Shown: one piece after another, positions 26,388 through 35,878 of the stretch
Layout: every line of letters begins with the position of its first letter
Position numbering within the stretch: position 1 is the stretch's first letter
Assembly (NCBI RefSeq): GCF_042666505.1
Contig: NZ_JBHTDN010000005.1
Location: forward strand, 62,001-126,000
Length of the DNA stretch: 64,000 nucleotides
From: Parapedobacter sp042666505
Lineage (GTDB): Bacteria > Bacteroidota > Bacteroidia > Sphingobacteriales > Sphingobacteriaceae
Direction of reading: 5' to 3'
The notes under the pieces: model-generated
Told to the model about the DNA's origin: nothing
The model's database searches: none
The model's input: only the letters and a program-made list of their open reading frames with translations
Position numbers and translations under genes: made by a program

Positions 26388-29300
26388 ATGTTAACATTTT
26401 TAAGTAAAATATTTGGTAGTAAGTCCGAGCGGGACATCAAACATATTCAGCCATTGGTTGAAAAAATCAAAACTGAGTATGCGAAGCTGGAATCCCTCTC
26501 GAACGATGAACTCCGAGCAAAAACTGCTGATTTCAAAAAACGTATTAAGGAATACCTTGCTGACATTGATTCAGAGATAACCGCACTGAAAGCAGAGGCT
26601 GAACAGGAAGGAATCGATATGACCCAGAAAACAGCCATCTACGATAAGGTTGACAAATTGGGTAAGGATCGGGACCAAAAGCTGGAAGAGGTTCTGATGC
26701 AAGTATTGCCTGAGGCATTTGCCGTCGTCAAAGAAACCGCCCGTCGTTTCACGGAAAATGCAGAGCTTGAAGTAACTGCGTCGGATTTCGACCGAGAAAT
26801 TGCCGCGTCCAAGCCGCATGTGCGGATCGTGGGCGATAAAGCTTTTTGGAATCACACCTGGATTGCTGCCGGAAATGAAGTAACCTGGAACATGGTACAT
26901 TACGATGTACAGCTGATCGGAGGTATCGTGTTACATGAGGGCAAAATCGCTGAAATGGCTACGGGGGAGGGCAAAACGCTCGTAGGAACCCTACCCGCAT
27001 ACCTGAATGCCCTGTCCGGACAAGGGGTGCATATCGTAACCGTGAATGATTACCTGGCCCGACGCGACTCCGAGTGGAACGGCCCCTTGTTTGAATTCCA
27101 CGGTCTGCGTGTCGATTGCATTGATAAACACCAACCAAATTCACTTTCCAGACGGAATGCCTATGCCGCTGACATTGTATTTGGCACCAATAATGAATTC
27201 GGCTTTGATTACCTGCGTGACAATATGGCGCAGTCACCCGACGCGTTGGTACAACGGAAACTACATTTCGCGATGGTAGACGAAGTGGATTCGGTACTGA
27301 TTGACGACGCGCGTACGCCCCTAATCATTTCAGGGCCGATTCCCCGTGGAGATGAACATGAATTTTACGAACTCAAACCGCGTATCGAACGCTTGGTTAA
27401 TACCCAAAAGGCATTTATCAATGGCGTTTTGAATGACGCAAAAAAGGCCATTGCAGGGGGCGACACCGGCGTGGAAGGCGGTGGGCTTGCCTTATTGCGC
27501 GCGCATCGGGGATTACCCAAGAACAAGGCACTTATTAAATTTCTCAGCGAGGGCAGCAACCGGCAAATCCTTCAAAAAACCGAAAATTATTACTTGCAGG
27601 AACAAAGCAAGAATATGCCCAAAGTAGATGCCGAGTTATATTTCGTCATCGATGAAAAAAACAATCAAGTAGAACTCACGGAAAAAGGTATTGAGCTGAT
27701 TACCACCTCGGGAGAAGATCCCAATTTCTTTATTATGCCCGACGTCGGCACGGACGTGGCAGAAATTGAAAGGTCAGGACTCAGCCCGGAAGAAAAATTG
27801 GCGAAAAAAGAAGAATTGATGCGTGATTTTTCCGTCAAGTCTGAACGCATTCACTCGGTCAACCAATTGCTTAAAGCCTATACGCTGTTTGAGCGGGACG
27901 ATGAGTACATCATCGACGAGGGCAAGGTGAAGATTGTGGATGAACAGACGGGACGTATCATGGAAGGCCGCCGGTATTCTGACGGTCTGCATCAAGCCAT
28001 CGAGGCAAAGGAAAACGTGAAAGTCGAGGATGCGACGCAGACCTACGCTACGATCACCTTACAGAATTATTTCCGCATGTATCACAAGCTGGCGGGCATG
28101 ACCGGTACAGCAATTACGGAGGCGGGAGAACTTTGGCAGATTTACAAACTGGATGTGGTCGAAATTCCTACCAACGTAGCTACTCAGCGGGAAGACCGCC
28201 ACGATCTGATTTACCGCACTGCCCGTGAAAAATATAATGCCGTGGCCGAAGAAATCCATCGGCTCACCCAGGAAGGACGCCCGGTACTGGTAGGTACCAC
28301 TTCTGTGGAAATATCAGAACTGTTGAGCCGGATGCTTAAATTGCGTGGTGTAAAACACAATGTGTTAAACGCCAAGCTGCACCAACGTGAAGCAGACATC
28401 GTGGCCGAAGCCGGACAGCCGGGCATGGTGACCATCGCCACCAACATGGCCGGCCGTGGTACGGACATCAAATTGGGGCCAGGGGTTAAGGAAGCGGGCG
28501 GTTTGGCCATCATCGGTACGGAACGCCATGAATCACGCCGCGTAGACCGACAGTTGCGCGGTCGTGCAGGCCGGCAGGGAGATCCTGGGTCATCCCAGTT
28601 TTTCGTATCGCTCGAAGATCCGCTGATGCGTTTGTTTGCCTCAGAACGGATTTCCAACATCATGGTGCGCATGGGCGTGCAGGAAGGTGAGGTCATGCAA
28701 CACAGCATGCTTACCAAGTCCATTGAGCGCGCACAAAAAAAGGTGGAAGAAAACAACTTCGGCATCCGTAAACGACTGTTGGAGTACGACGATGTTATGA
28801 ATTCCCAGCGTACGGTGATCTATGCCAAACGGAAAAACGCCTTGTTTGGAGAGCGTTTGGATGTAGACCTCAATAATACAATTTTTGATGTGGTAGAAGA
28901 GTTGGTGGCAGCCAGCAAAGACTCGGGCACCTATGAAGAATTCCAACTGGAAGTGATTCGTGTCTTCTCCATTGATCCCGATATTGACGCCGAAGAATTT
29001 GGACATAGCAATGTGATCTCGCTAACGGACAAGCTATTTGCACAGGTAATCGCTTATTATCATGAAAAAGCCGAAAAAATAGCAAAGCAGACATTGCCCG
29101 TCCTGACGGACGTATTTGCCACACGCGGCGGACAGATCGAAAATATTGTGGTTCCTTTTTCGGACGGTCTCCGCGGCATCCAAGTGGCGACCAACCTCAA
29201 AAAAGCCGTCGAATCCGGCGGAAAAGAGGTCTTTAAGTCCTTCGAAAAAGGAGTTGTCCTCGCCTTAATTGACGAAGCATGGAAAGAACATCTTCGGGAT

Positions 29301-29678
29301 ATGGACGAATTGAAGCAATCCGTACAAAATGCCGTCTACGAACAAAAAGACCCGATTATCATCTATAAGATGGAGGCGTTTAATCTGTTTAAGGAAATGC
29401 TGGTCAATATGAATAAAGACGTCGTCGGGTTTCTTTTTAAGGGCGAAATCCCTAACCAGCAACCACAGGATGTACGTGAAGCTCGCCCACTGCCCCGGCA
29501 GGAAGCGAGGGTAAAAACATCCAAGCCGGAGTTGGTGGCATCAGGCGGCGGCACCCCGGTCGAAGACACCCGCGAAGTGCAACGTACGCAGCCTATCCGC
29601 AACGAGCAAAAAGTAGGGCGAAACGATCCTTGCCCTTGCGGAAGCGGCAAAAAGTATAAAAATTGCCACGGTGCATAG
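26388..29678 (+). CDS. secA: preprotein translocase ATPase SecA
   Basis: A 1096-residue SecA, the motor of Sec-dependent export. Seen in order: Walker A MATGEGKT (about 187-194), DEVDSVLIDDARTPLIISGP, the preprotein-binding region, helicase motifs TNMAGRGTDIKLGPGV and QLRGRAGRQGDPG, and the C-terminal zinc finger CPCGSGKKYKNCHG. It is about 200 residues longer than the E. coli protein, mainly from insertions around residues 325-500, a known trait of Bacteroidota SecA. Part of the insertion reads as a linker rich in Lys and Glu. Confidence 0.98.
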   Translation: MLTFLSKIFGSKSERDIKHIQPLVEKIKTEYAKLESLSNDELRAKTADFKKRIKEYLADIDSEITALKAEAEQEGIDMTQKTAIYDKVDKLGKDRDQKLEEVLMQVLPEAFAVVKETARRFTENAELEVTASDFDREIAASKPHVRIVGDKAFWNHTWIAAGNEVTWNMVHYDVQLIGGIVLHEGKIAEMATGEGKTLVGTLPAYLNALSGQGVHIVTVNDYLARRDSEWNGPLFEFHGLRVDCIDKHQPNSLSRRNAYAADIVFGTNNEFGFDYLRDNMAQSPDALVQRKLHFAMVDEVDSVLIDDARTPLIISGPIPRGDEHEFYELKPRIERLVNTQKAFINGVLNDAKKAIAGGDTGVEGGGLALLRAHRGLPKNKALIKFLSEGSNRQILQKTENYYLQEQSKNMPKVDAELYFVIDEKNNQVELTEKGIELITTSGEDPNFFIMPDVGTDVAEIERSGLSPEEKLAKKEELMRDFSVKSERIHSVNQLLKAYTLFERDDEYIIDEGKVKIVDEQTGRIMEGRRYSDGLHQAIEAKENVKVEDATQTYATITLQNYFRMYHKLAGMTGTAITEAGELWQIYKLDVVEIPTNVATQREDRHDLIYRTAREKYNAVAEEIHRLTQEGRPVLVGTTSVEISELLSRMLKLRGVKHNVLNAKLHQREADIVAEAGQPGMVTIATNMAGRGTDIKLGPGVKEAGGLAIIGTERHESRRVDRQLRGRAGRQGDPGSSQFFVSLEDPLMRLFASERISNIMVRMGVQEGEVMQHSMLTKSIERAQKKVEENNFGIRKRLLEYDDVMNSQRTVIYAKRKNALFGERLDVDLNNTIFDVVEELVAASKDSGTYEEFQLEVIRVFSIDPDIDAEEFGHSNVISLTDKLFAQVIAYYHEKAEKIAKQTLPVLTDVFATRGGQIENIVVPFSDGLRGIQVATNLKKAVESGGKEVFKSFEKGVVLALIDEAWKEHLRDMDELKQSVQNAVYEQKDPIIIYKMEAFNLFKEMLVNMNKDVVGFLFKGEIPNQQPQDVREARPLPRQEARVKTSKPELVASGGGTPVEDTREVQRTQPIRNEQKVGRNDPCPCGSGKKYKNCHGA

Positions 29679-29698
29679 ACGCAAAAAAAATAAGTACA

Positions 29699-30142
29699 AT
29701 GGTTAAATTAGGCTTTACACTGATTGGTTTGCTGCTATGTTTTTCTGGCAATATGGGATATGCCCAGCGGAAAGGAGAAGTAGAGGTGGTAGCCGACCCG
29801 CTCATCGGCTTGATGCAGCGGACCCGTATGGGTACCAGGATCTCGGCCGCACCCGCGAACAAACCACCTGTTGACAGGAAAAATGCTACACGTACGACGG
29901 CTATGGGTTTCCGTGTCCAGATTTATTCTGGAGCAAACCGCTCGGAAGCTTATTCGGAGCAAGCCCGCTTCAAGACGCTATATAAAGACATCGATACCTA
30001 CATCAGTTACGAAGAACCCAATTACCGCGTGAAAGTGGGTGACTTTCGAAGCCGGGGCGAAGCGCAGGACCTGATGCAGGGCCTGCGGAAACAGTTTAAC
30101 AACGTATTTATATTTACCGAGGAGATCTACGTATACCAATAA
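29699..30142 (+). CDS. exported SPOR-domain protein
   Basis: A 147-residue protein with a signal peptide ending NMGYAQ (about residue 23), a short low-complexity linker and a C-terminal SPOR domain (GFRVQIYSGANRSEAY ... YRVKVGDFRSRGEAQDLM). SPOR domains bind denuded septal peptidoglycan, so a cell-division or wall role is likely. The ATG at 29699 is preferred; an earlier frame start overlaps the secA end. It lies 20 bases after secA. Confidence 0.88.
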   Translation: MVKLGFTLIGLLLCFSGNMGYAQRKGEVEVVADPLIGLMQRTRMGTRISAAPANKPPVDRKNATRTTAMGFRVQIYSGANRSEAYSEQARFKTLYKDIDTYISYEEPNYRVKVGDFRSRGEAQDLMQGLRKQFNNVFIFTEEIYVYQ

Positions 30143-30153
30143 AGAAATAGGTA

Positions 30154-31335
30154 ATGAGGGATAAAATTAATTCGATCGCCACACAAATCTATGAAAACAC
30201 GGTGGCCAACCGAAGGCATCTTCACCAAAACCCAGAACTGTCATTTGAGGAATATGAAACTTCTGCATTTGTAAAAGCGGAATTAGACAACTTGGGAATT
30301 CCGTATACGCCGATGGCGAATACAGGTGTGGTGGCGCACATAACTGGTGAAAAAAACTCGGATCGGGTAGTTGCCTTACGTGCGGATATGGACGCACTTC
30401 CCATTACCGAAGTACCCGGCCGCGAATACGGTTCAAAACGAGATGGCGTGATGCATGCGTGTGGCCATGACGTGCATACCTCTTCGTTATTGGGAACCGC
30501 ACGTATCCTTCAGTCACTAAAAGCAGATTTCGGCGGAACCGTTAAACTGATTTTTCAACCCGGGGAAGAACGCCTACCCGGCGGTGCCAGCTTAATGATC
30601 AAAGACGGCGTATTGCAGAACCCTGCACCCCAAGCGGTCGTCGGTCAGCACGTGATGCCCTCAATCCCGGCGGGCAAGGTAGGTTTCCGTGCAGGGAAAT
30701 ACATGGCTTCTACCGATGAACTGTACGTAACCGTAACCGGAAAAGGAGGGCACGGTGCGCAGCCGCAGCAAAATATTGATCCGGTGGTAATTACCGCCCA
30801 CATCCTAACCGCTCTACAACAACTTGTAAGCCGCATTGCCGATCCGAGAATGCCGAGCGTGCTGTCCTTCGGTAAAATAATTGCTAACGGTGCAACAAAC
30901 GTGATTCCTAATGAGGTGTACCTCGAAGGCACATTCCGCACATTCGACGAGAAATGGCGCAAAGAAGCTCACAAACGCATGAAAAAAATGGCAACCGGCA
31001 TTGCGGAAGCCATGGGCGCTACCTGCGATTTTGACATTCGCATTGGCTATCCTTTCCTTGTTAATGAGGAAAAATTGACGGGCCAGGTACGGGGTTATGC
31101 GGAAGAATTTCTTGGTAAGGATAATGTGTTGGATTTAGACCTTTGGCTTGCGGGCGAAGACTTCGCCTATTATTCGCAGGAAACCGACGCCTGCTTTTAC
31201 CGACTAGGTACGGGTAATGAGGCGAAGGGAATCACATCGGCCGTGCACACACCGACCTTTGATGTTGATGAAAGTGCGCTGGCACTCAGTACCGGACTGA
31301 TGGCCTACATCGCCTTGCGGCAATTAGGCAATTAA
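30154..31335 (+). CDS. M20-family amidohydrolase / peptidase
   Basis: A 393-residue M20D-type metallohydrolase (IAA-amino acid hydrolase / hippurate hydrolase group). Conserved: RADMDALPI, HACGHDVHTSSLLG with the metal-binding Cys and His, and FQPGEE, plus the dimerisation lid beginning ELYVTVTGKGGHGA. It removes acyl groups from amino acids or small peptides; the substrate is not readable. It follows the SPOR gene by 11 bases. Confidence 0.9.
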   Translation: MRDKINSIATQIYENTVANRRHLHQNPELSFEEYETSAFVKAELDNLGIPYTPMANTGVVAHITGEKNSDRVVALRADMDALPITEVPGREYGSKRDGVMHACGHDVHTSSLLGTARILQSLKADFGGTVKLIFQPGEERLPGGASLMIKDGVLQNPAPQAVVGQHVMPSIPAGKVGFRAGKYMASTDELYVTVTGKGGHGAQPQQNIDPVVITAHILTALQQLVSRIADPRMPSVLSFGKIIANGATNVIPNEVYLEGTFRTFDEKWRKEAHKRMKKMATGIAEAMGATCDFDIRIGYPFLVNEEKLTGQVRGYAEEFLGKDNVLDLDLWLAGEDFAYYSQETDACFYRLGTGNEAKGITSAVHTPTFDVDESALALSTGLMAYIALRQLGN

Positions 31336-31347
31336 GAAGGTCGCCCC

Positions 31348-31911
31348 ATGTCTTCGCACCATTTTGTTAGAGAAGACCAAGAGCCCGCACTGATCATCGC
31401 AGATGTAAATGGCATTTCGTTATCCCTACTAAATCAGTTGCTGGAATGGAATCCGATGGTCATCTTGGATCGGCATAGCCTGGATTCCGTTATGGAACTG
31501 GGAATCAAGGCAGACGTGCTCGTTGCCGACGAACCTGTAGAGCTACCCCAAGATCATATCCGTATTTTACCAATCGCTACGTCATTTCTGGATACAGCCC
31601 TCAACTACCTGATAAAACGAAGGTGCCGTGCCGCTAACATTGTATCAACACACACGATGCCTGACGTACTGCTTCGCTATGCAGCGAAAATCCAAGCAGT
31701 CCTTTTGGGCAATGGCAGAAGGGTTTTTACCGTCAAGTCCGGATTCGCGAAATGGAAGCCCCAAGGAGAGAAGGTATTTTTATATGGCAATTCAGCAACG
31801 GAAATCAAAGGCTTGCAACCAACGGGCGAAAGAGAATACCTCACCGAAACGGACGGCTTCTATTCCATTCATTTTGATCAGCCTTACGGCTTAGTAGGCG
31901 AGCAGCTTTAG
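31348..31911 (+). CDS. thiamine-pyrophosphokinase-like protein, divergent
   Basis: A 187-residue soluble protein. VILDRHSLDSVMELGIKADVLVADE and an I-S/T-rich middle recall the catalytic domain of thiamine pyrophosphokinase, but the DxxKxD-like substrate motifs are not clear and the length is short. The call is tentative. It sits in a compact group with an M20 hydrolase and a GNAT enzyme and is followed within 3 bases by the latter. Confidence 0.4.
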   Translation: MSSHHFVREDQEPALIIADVNGISLSLLNQLLEWNPMVILDRHSLDSVMELGIKADVLVADEPVELPQDHIRILPIATSFLDTALNYLIKRRCRAANIVSTHTMPDVLLRYAAKIQAVLLGNGRRVFTVKSGFAKWKPQGEKVFLYGNSATEIKGLQPTGEREYLTETDGFYSIHFDQPYGLVGEQL

Positions 31912-31914
31912 ATC

Positions 31915-32409
31915 ATGACCAAAACACGGATTCAGGCAGCTACACCGTCGGATGTGACAACAATTCACCGGTTAGCCCATGAAATCTGGTGGCCAACGTA
32001 TGGTGAGTTATTGCCGCACGGTCAGATTAACCTGATGCTGGACCTCATGTACTCGGAATCGGCCCTGCTGGACCAACTCGAGAAAGGCCAACAGTTTGCG
32101 CTGGCAATACGGGATAAAGCGGCCGTTGGATTTGTCGGCTTCCAATCGAAGCCGTATCTGTCCATCATGCGGATCGAAAAGCTGTATATCCTGCCTTCCG
32201 AACAGGGAAAAGGAACCGGTAAGCAGCTGATTAGCCATGTGTCGGCCCTCGCCTCAGCGGCAAATCTGTCCCGCTTGGAATTAAATGTATACCGCCATAA
32301 TCCCGCCAAGGCGTTTTATGAGCACCAAGGTTTTACAGTGGTGTCTGAAGTGGACATCCCGTACCACGATTATACCTTGAGGGATTATGTCATGCAAAAA
32401 TCGTTATAG
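31915..32409 (+). CDS. GNAT-family N-acetyltransferase
   Basis: A 164-residue GNAT enzyme. The acetyl-CoA-binding motif is LYILPSEQGKGTGKQLISH (about residues 87-105; Q/R-x-x-G-x-G/A), and NPAKAFYEHQGF is the usual motif B. The acceptor is unknown. It starts 3 bases after the previous stop. Confidence 0.92.
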   Translation: MTKTRIQAATPSDVTTIHRLAHEIWWPTYGELLPHGQINLMLDLMYSESALLDQLEKGQQFALAIRDKAAVGFVGFQSKPYLSIMRIEKLYILPSEQGKGTGKQLISHVSALASAANLSRLELNVYRHNPAKAFYEHQGFTVVSEVDIPYHDYTLRDYVMQKSL

Positions 32410-32415
32410 CTTCTT

Positions 32416-32433
32416 TTTGGCCGTAAGGCCAAA
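32416..32433. repeat. perfect hairpin TTTGGCC-GTAA-GGCCAAA
   Basis: A 7-bp perfect stem with a GTAA loop lies between the GNAT stop and the next ATG at 32436. It has T-rich sequence on its left and no T run on its right, so it is not a plain plus-strand terminator. It would hinder initiation at 32436 and favours a start further downstream (ATG codons at 32493-32499). Confidence 0.5.
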
Positions 32434-32435
32434 CA

Positions 32436-33224
32436 ATGACAACCTATGATTGTCTCTCATCATGGGATGCTTTCTCCCAAGGTGTAAGATCCATGATGAT
32501 GAACGATCAAGTAATTTCGATTTATAGCGACGCGTTAGCGATACTACAGAACTGCCAGTGCGAATTTATGATTGGCGGCGGATATGCCGTAGTCCATTAC
32601 ACGGGTGTACCGCGAGCCACCAAAGACCTGGATATCTTCTGCCTGCCGCAGGAGTATCCCAAAATCCTTAAATGTTTTGCTGACCACGGATATCGCACCG
32701 AATTGACCGATTCGAGGTGGCTGGCGAAGGTTTTTAAGGACGATTATTTTATCGATATCATTTTTGATACGGTCAACAATATTTGCAAAGTCGATGAGAC
32801 CTGGTATGAATATGCCGAGAACGGCGACTTCCACGGCGTGCCCGTTAGATACGTTCCCCCCGAAGAATTGATTTGGTGCAAGACGTACGTACAGAACAGG
32901 GAGCGCAACGATAGCGCAGATATCAACCACCTGCTATTAAAGACAGGCCATAGACTGGATTGGGCACGGCTTTGGAAGCGCCTGGATACCCATTGGCACC
33001 TGCTACTGGCACAACTCTTGATTTTTCAATTCGTATATCCCGCCGATTACCGCGGTATTATTCCCGACGAGTTATTTCTCGACTTGTTGAACCGCGCCAA
33101 AGAGCAATACGATCTGCCCCCCTCGCTTGAACGCGTATGCCAGGGGCCGTTAATTGACCAAACGCAGTATGAAGTGGATATAAAGGAATGGAATTATAAG
33201 GCATATACCATAAAAACCGTGTAA
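32436..33224 (+). CDS. nucleotidyltransferase-fold protein
   Basis: A 262-residue protein with an antitoxin/kanamycin-nucleotidyltransferase-like fold: FMIGGGYAVVHYTGVPRATKDLDIF carries the GG...T..DLD/DxD motif, and an acidic residue follows near DIIF. Such proteins transfer nucleotides to small molecules or proteins, or act in toxin-antitoxin pairs; no partner toxin gene is adjacent. The N-terminal 19 residues may be untranslated, with the start at 32493 (MMMNDQ). Confidence 0.6.
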   Translation: MTTYDCLSSWDAFSQGVRSMMMNDQVISIYSDALAILQNCQCEFMIGGGYAVVHYTGVPRATKDLDIFCLPQEYPKILKCFADHGYRTELTDSRWLAKVFKDDYFIDIIFDTVNNICKVDETWYEYAENGDFHGVPVRYVPPEELIWCKTYVQNRERNDSADINHLLLKTGHRLDWARLWKRLDTHWHLLLAQLLIFQFVYPADYRGIIPDELFLDLLNRAKEQYDLPPSLERVCQGPLIDQTQYEVDIKEWNYKAYTIKTV

Positions 33225-33233
33225 AGGACAGGG

Positions 33234-34022
33234 ATGGAAACAGAAAATAAAAGAAAGATACGAATAGCAGCAATAGGCGACTTACATATACGTGATACAG
33301 ACCGGGGAAAATGGAAGGACTATTTCGCCGCAATCAATCGAGAGGCGGATATATTAGTTATCGCAGGCGATATTACGGATACCGGAGACGAAGATGAGGC
33401 CACCCTGTTTACCGAGGAACTGCAGGGCAACCACCTTCCCATCGTCGGCGTGTTAGGCAACCACGATTACGAGAAAGGGCGCCACAAAATCATAAAGGAA
33501 GTGCTTACACATGCCAATATGCAGGTCCTGGACGGAGAATCAACGGTGATTGAAGGCATTGGATTTGCGGGCATCAAAGGATTCGGAGGCGGCTTTGGCC
33601 CACGCATGCTCTCAAGATTCGGGGAAGATATGATGAAATCGTTTGTGCAGGAAGCTGTAGACGAGGGATTGAAATTGGAGCGGGCCTTGTCCCGGTTGGG
33701 GCAGCACCAGGGGAAAATAACCAAAATAGCCATCATGCATTACGCACCGATTCCCCAAACGGTGGAGGGCGAACCTTTGGAAATCTACCCGTTTCTCGGC
33801 TCATCCCGATTGCTCGAACCGCTTCAGCGCACAGAAGTTGCGGCGGTATTCCATGGGCATGCCCATATGGGGCAGTATAAAGGAGAGACACCTGATGGCA
33901 CCAAAGTGTGGAACGTATCCCTGCCCGTGCTCGCTCGGCAGGGAAAACCCCACCCGTTCCACCTACTGGAAATCGAAGTTGATGAATTGTCTGACACTCG
34001 TGACCGGTTGCCTATCAAATAG
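33234..34022 (+). CDS. calcineurin-like metallophosphoesterase
   Basis: A 262-residue soluble metallophosphoesterase with the dimetal motifs GDLHIRD, GDITDTGD, GNHD, and FHGHAHMG. The substrate (phosphoprotein, cyclic nucleotide or nucleic acid) is not evident. It begins 9 bases after the preceding stop and ends just before the GH15 gene. Confidence 0.9.
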   Translation: METENKRKIRIAAIGDLHIRDTDRGKWKDYFAAINREADILVIAGDITDTGDEDEATLFTEELQGNHLPIVGVLGNHDYEKGRHKIIKEVLTHANMQVLDGESTVIEGIGFAGIKGFGGGFGPRMLSRFGEDMMKSFVQEAVDEGLKLERALSRLGQHQGKITKIAIMHYAPIPQTVEGEPLEIYPFLGSSRLLEPLQRTEVAAVFHGHAHMGQYKGETPDGTKVWNVSLPVLARQGKPHPFHLLEIEVDELSDTRDRLPIK

Positions 34023-34032
34023 CCACTTTTTT

Positions 34033-34040
34033 TATTTTTG
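34033..34040 (+). promoter_or_regulatory. -7 box before the GH15 gene
   Basis: TATTTTTG matches TAnnTTTG, 50 bases before the ATG at 34091. A TTG at 34008-34010 lies 22 bases upstream, slightly long for a -33 box. Confidence 0.45.
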
Positions 34041-34090
34041 GGCTACGAGTCGTATCTTACCCCCTTCTTGAAACACCTACTAGCAAACGC

Positions 34091-35878
34091 ATGGAAAAAC
34101 GACATGTCTATAACAGTGGAATCATCGGAAATTGCGCCTACCTTGCCCATATTCAAAAAGACACGAATATCTCGTGGTTATGTTGGCCCTCGTTCGATAG
34201 TTCATTTGTTTTTGGAAGCCTTCTCGACACAAAAAAGGGCGGGCAGTTTTCCATCCGGCCAATCAGCGAATATACGAGCCGCCAATATTACATTGAAAAC
34301 ACCAATGTGCTGCGAACGGAAATCACCGCGGCCGATGGAACCTACCGGATTACCGATTTTGCCCCCCGATTCCGCCAATATGAACGTTATTTCAAACCGC
34401 TGATGTTAATCCGTAAGATTGAACCTTTGAATGGAAGCCCCCGCATTCGCGTGGTTTGTGAGCCGGTATCCGATTACGGCCAACAATCTTTCCGCAAATT
34501 CCGGGGAAGCAACCACGTTGAGTTCAGCAACGGAATGGAGCAAATGCGGTTAACCACCAACGTCTCCATTAGCCATTTTTTCGGTGAAGAGTCTTTTGTG
34601 CTGAGCGAAACCAAATATATGGTACTCACCTATGGCCAACCGTTGGAGGCTCCCCTTGAACATACGGTCGAACATTTTCTACGCGAAACTGTCGGCTATT
34701 GGCGCAGGTGGATCAAGCATGCAACGATTGCTCCTTTTTACCAGGCAGCGGTTATCCGGTCAGCACTCGCGTTAAAGATACACCAATATGAAGACACAGG
34801 GGCCATTATTGCGGCCGGAACCACCAGTCTGCCCGAATATCCGGGCAGCGGACGGAACTGGGACTATCGCTATTGTTGGCTACGCGATAGCTACTACGTA
34901 ATCACCGCATTAAATCACATCGGACAGTTCGAAGAAATGGAATTGTACGCGCACTACATTACGAATATCGCACATGCGGATCGGGGAAGACTGCAGCCAC
35001 TTTATGGGATAAATAGTCAATTCGAATTAACCGAGCGCATTTTGGACAATTTGGAAGGATACATGAACAACAAACCTGTGCGCATCGGTAACCAGGCGTA
35101 TGAACACATTCAGAACGATGTCTATGGACAGGCCATGATCGCTTTGCTTCCCTTATATACCGACTATCGCTTCGTATTTAAAGAGCGTTCGGATGCGGGT
35201 CGTTGGGTCGACTACATCCTCCTCAAAATCGAGAAGACAATCGACGAGAAAGACGCTGGCATCTGGGAGTTCAGAAATTTCGCTAATCACCATTGCTACT
35301 CCAACCTTTTCCAGTGGGCTGGCTGCTCAGCCGCGTATAAGATCGGGCGCGTTATCGGCGACCCGGGGTTAATGAGCAGGGCGGAGGCACTGATGAATCG
35401 TGCGGCACATTACATTGAAGCCTGCTACGATGACAGGCGTAAGGTCTATGCAAATGCAGCGGGCAGCCCTCATCTGGATGCCAGCACCCTGCAGCTGATC
35501 ATGATGCACTATCTGGATCCGGCATCCGAAAAAGCCCGCGCCCACTTGGAAGCCCTGGAGCGAGAACTAAAAACTCCGCAAGGACTTTTCTACCGTTACC
35601 TGCATGCGGACGACTTTGGCAAACCGAAATCGACTTTCCTCATTTGTGCTTTTTGGTACGTAGAAGCCTTAGCCTGCGTAGGCCGCATTAACGAAGCAGT
35701 CACAACTTTTGAGCGGCTGTTGTCTTACGCAAATCACTTAATGCTCTTTAGCGAAGACGTCGATGAGACCAATGGCAGCCAATGGGGCAATTTTCCGCAG
35801 GCTTACAGCCATGTAGGTTTGATGAATGCCGCCTATCGAATATCCATGAAGCTCGACCGGCCTATTTTTATTGGGTAG
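34091..35878 (+). CDS. glycoside hydrolase family 15 (glucoamylase / trehalase-like)
   Basis: A 595-residue cytoplasmic GH15 enzyme with the (alpha/alpha)6 barrel signature GSGRNWDYRYCWLRDS around residue 255, a beta-rich N-terminal half, and typical repeats of helical W/Y/F pairs. GH15 cleaves alpha-glucosidic bonds in starch-like glucans or trehalose. Encoded face to face with the trehalose-phosphate synthase/phosphatase fusion (stop codons overlap by 11 bases), it fits recycling of trehalose or glucans. No signal peptide is seen. Confidence 0.9.
   Translation: MEKRHVYNSGIIGNCAYLAHIQKDTNISWLCWPSFDSSFVFGSLLDTKKGGQFSIRPISEYTSRQYYIENTNVLRTEITAADGTYRITDFAPRFRQYERYFKPLMLIRKIEPLNGSPRIRVVCEPVSDYGQQSFRKFRGSNHVEFSNGMEQMRLTTNVSISHFFGEESFVLSETKYMVLTYGQPLEAPLEHTVEHFLRETVGYWRRWIKHATIAPFYQAAVIRSALALKIHQYEDTGAIIAAGTTSLPEYPGSGRNWDYRYCWLRDSYYVITALNHIGQFEEMELYAHYITNIAHADRGRLQPLYGINSQFELTERILDNLEGYMNNKPVRIGNQAYEHIQNDVYGQAMIALLPLYTDYRFVFKERSDAGRWVDYILLKIEKTIDEKDAGIWEFRNFANHHCYSNLFQWAGCSAAYKIGRVIGDPGLMSRAEALMNRAAHYIEACYDDRRKVYANAAGSPHLDASTLQLIMMHYLDPASEKARAHLEALERELKTPQGLFYRYLHADDFGKPKSTFLICAFWYVEALACVGRINEAVTTFERLLSYANHLMLFSEDVDETNGSQWGNFPQAYSHVGLMNAAYRISMKLDRPIFIG

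Noticed and set aside
28211..28765. 184-codon antisense frame inside secA
   Set aside because: Opposite strand of a highly conserved gene; composition reflects secA codons, not a protein of its own.
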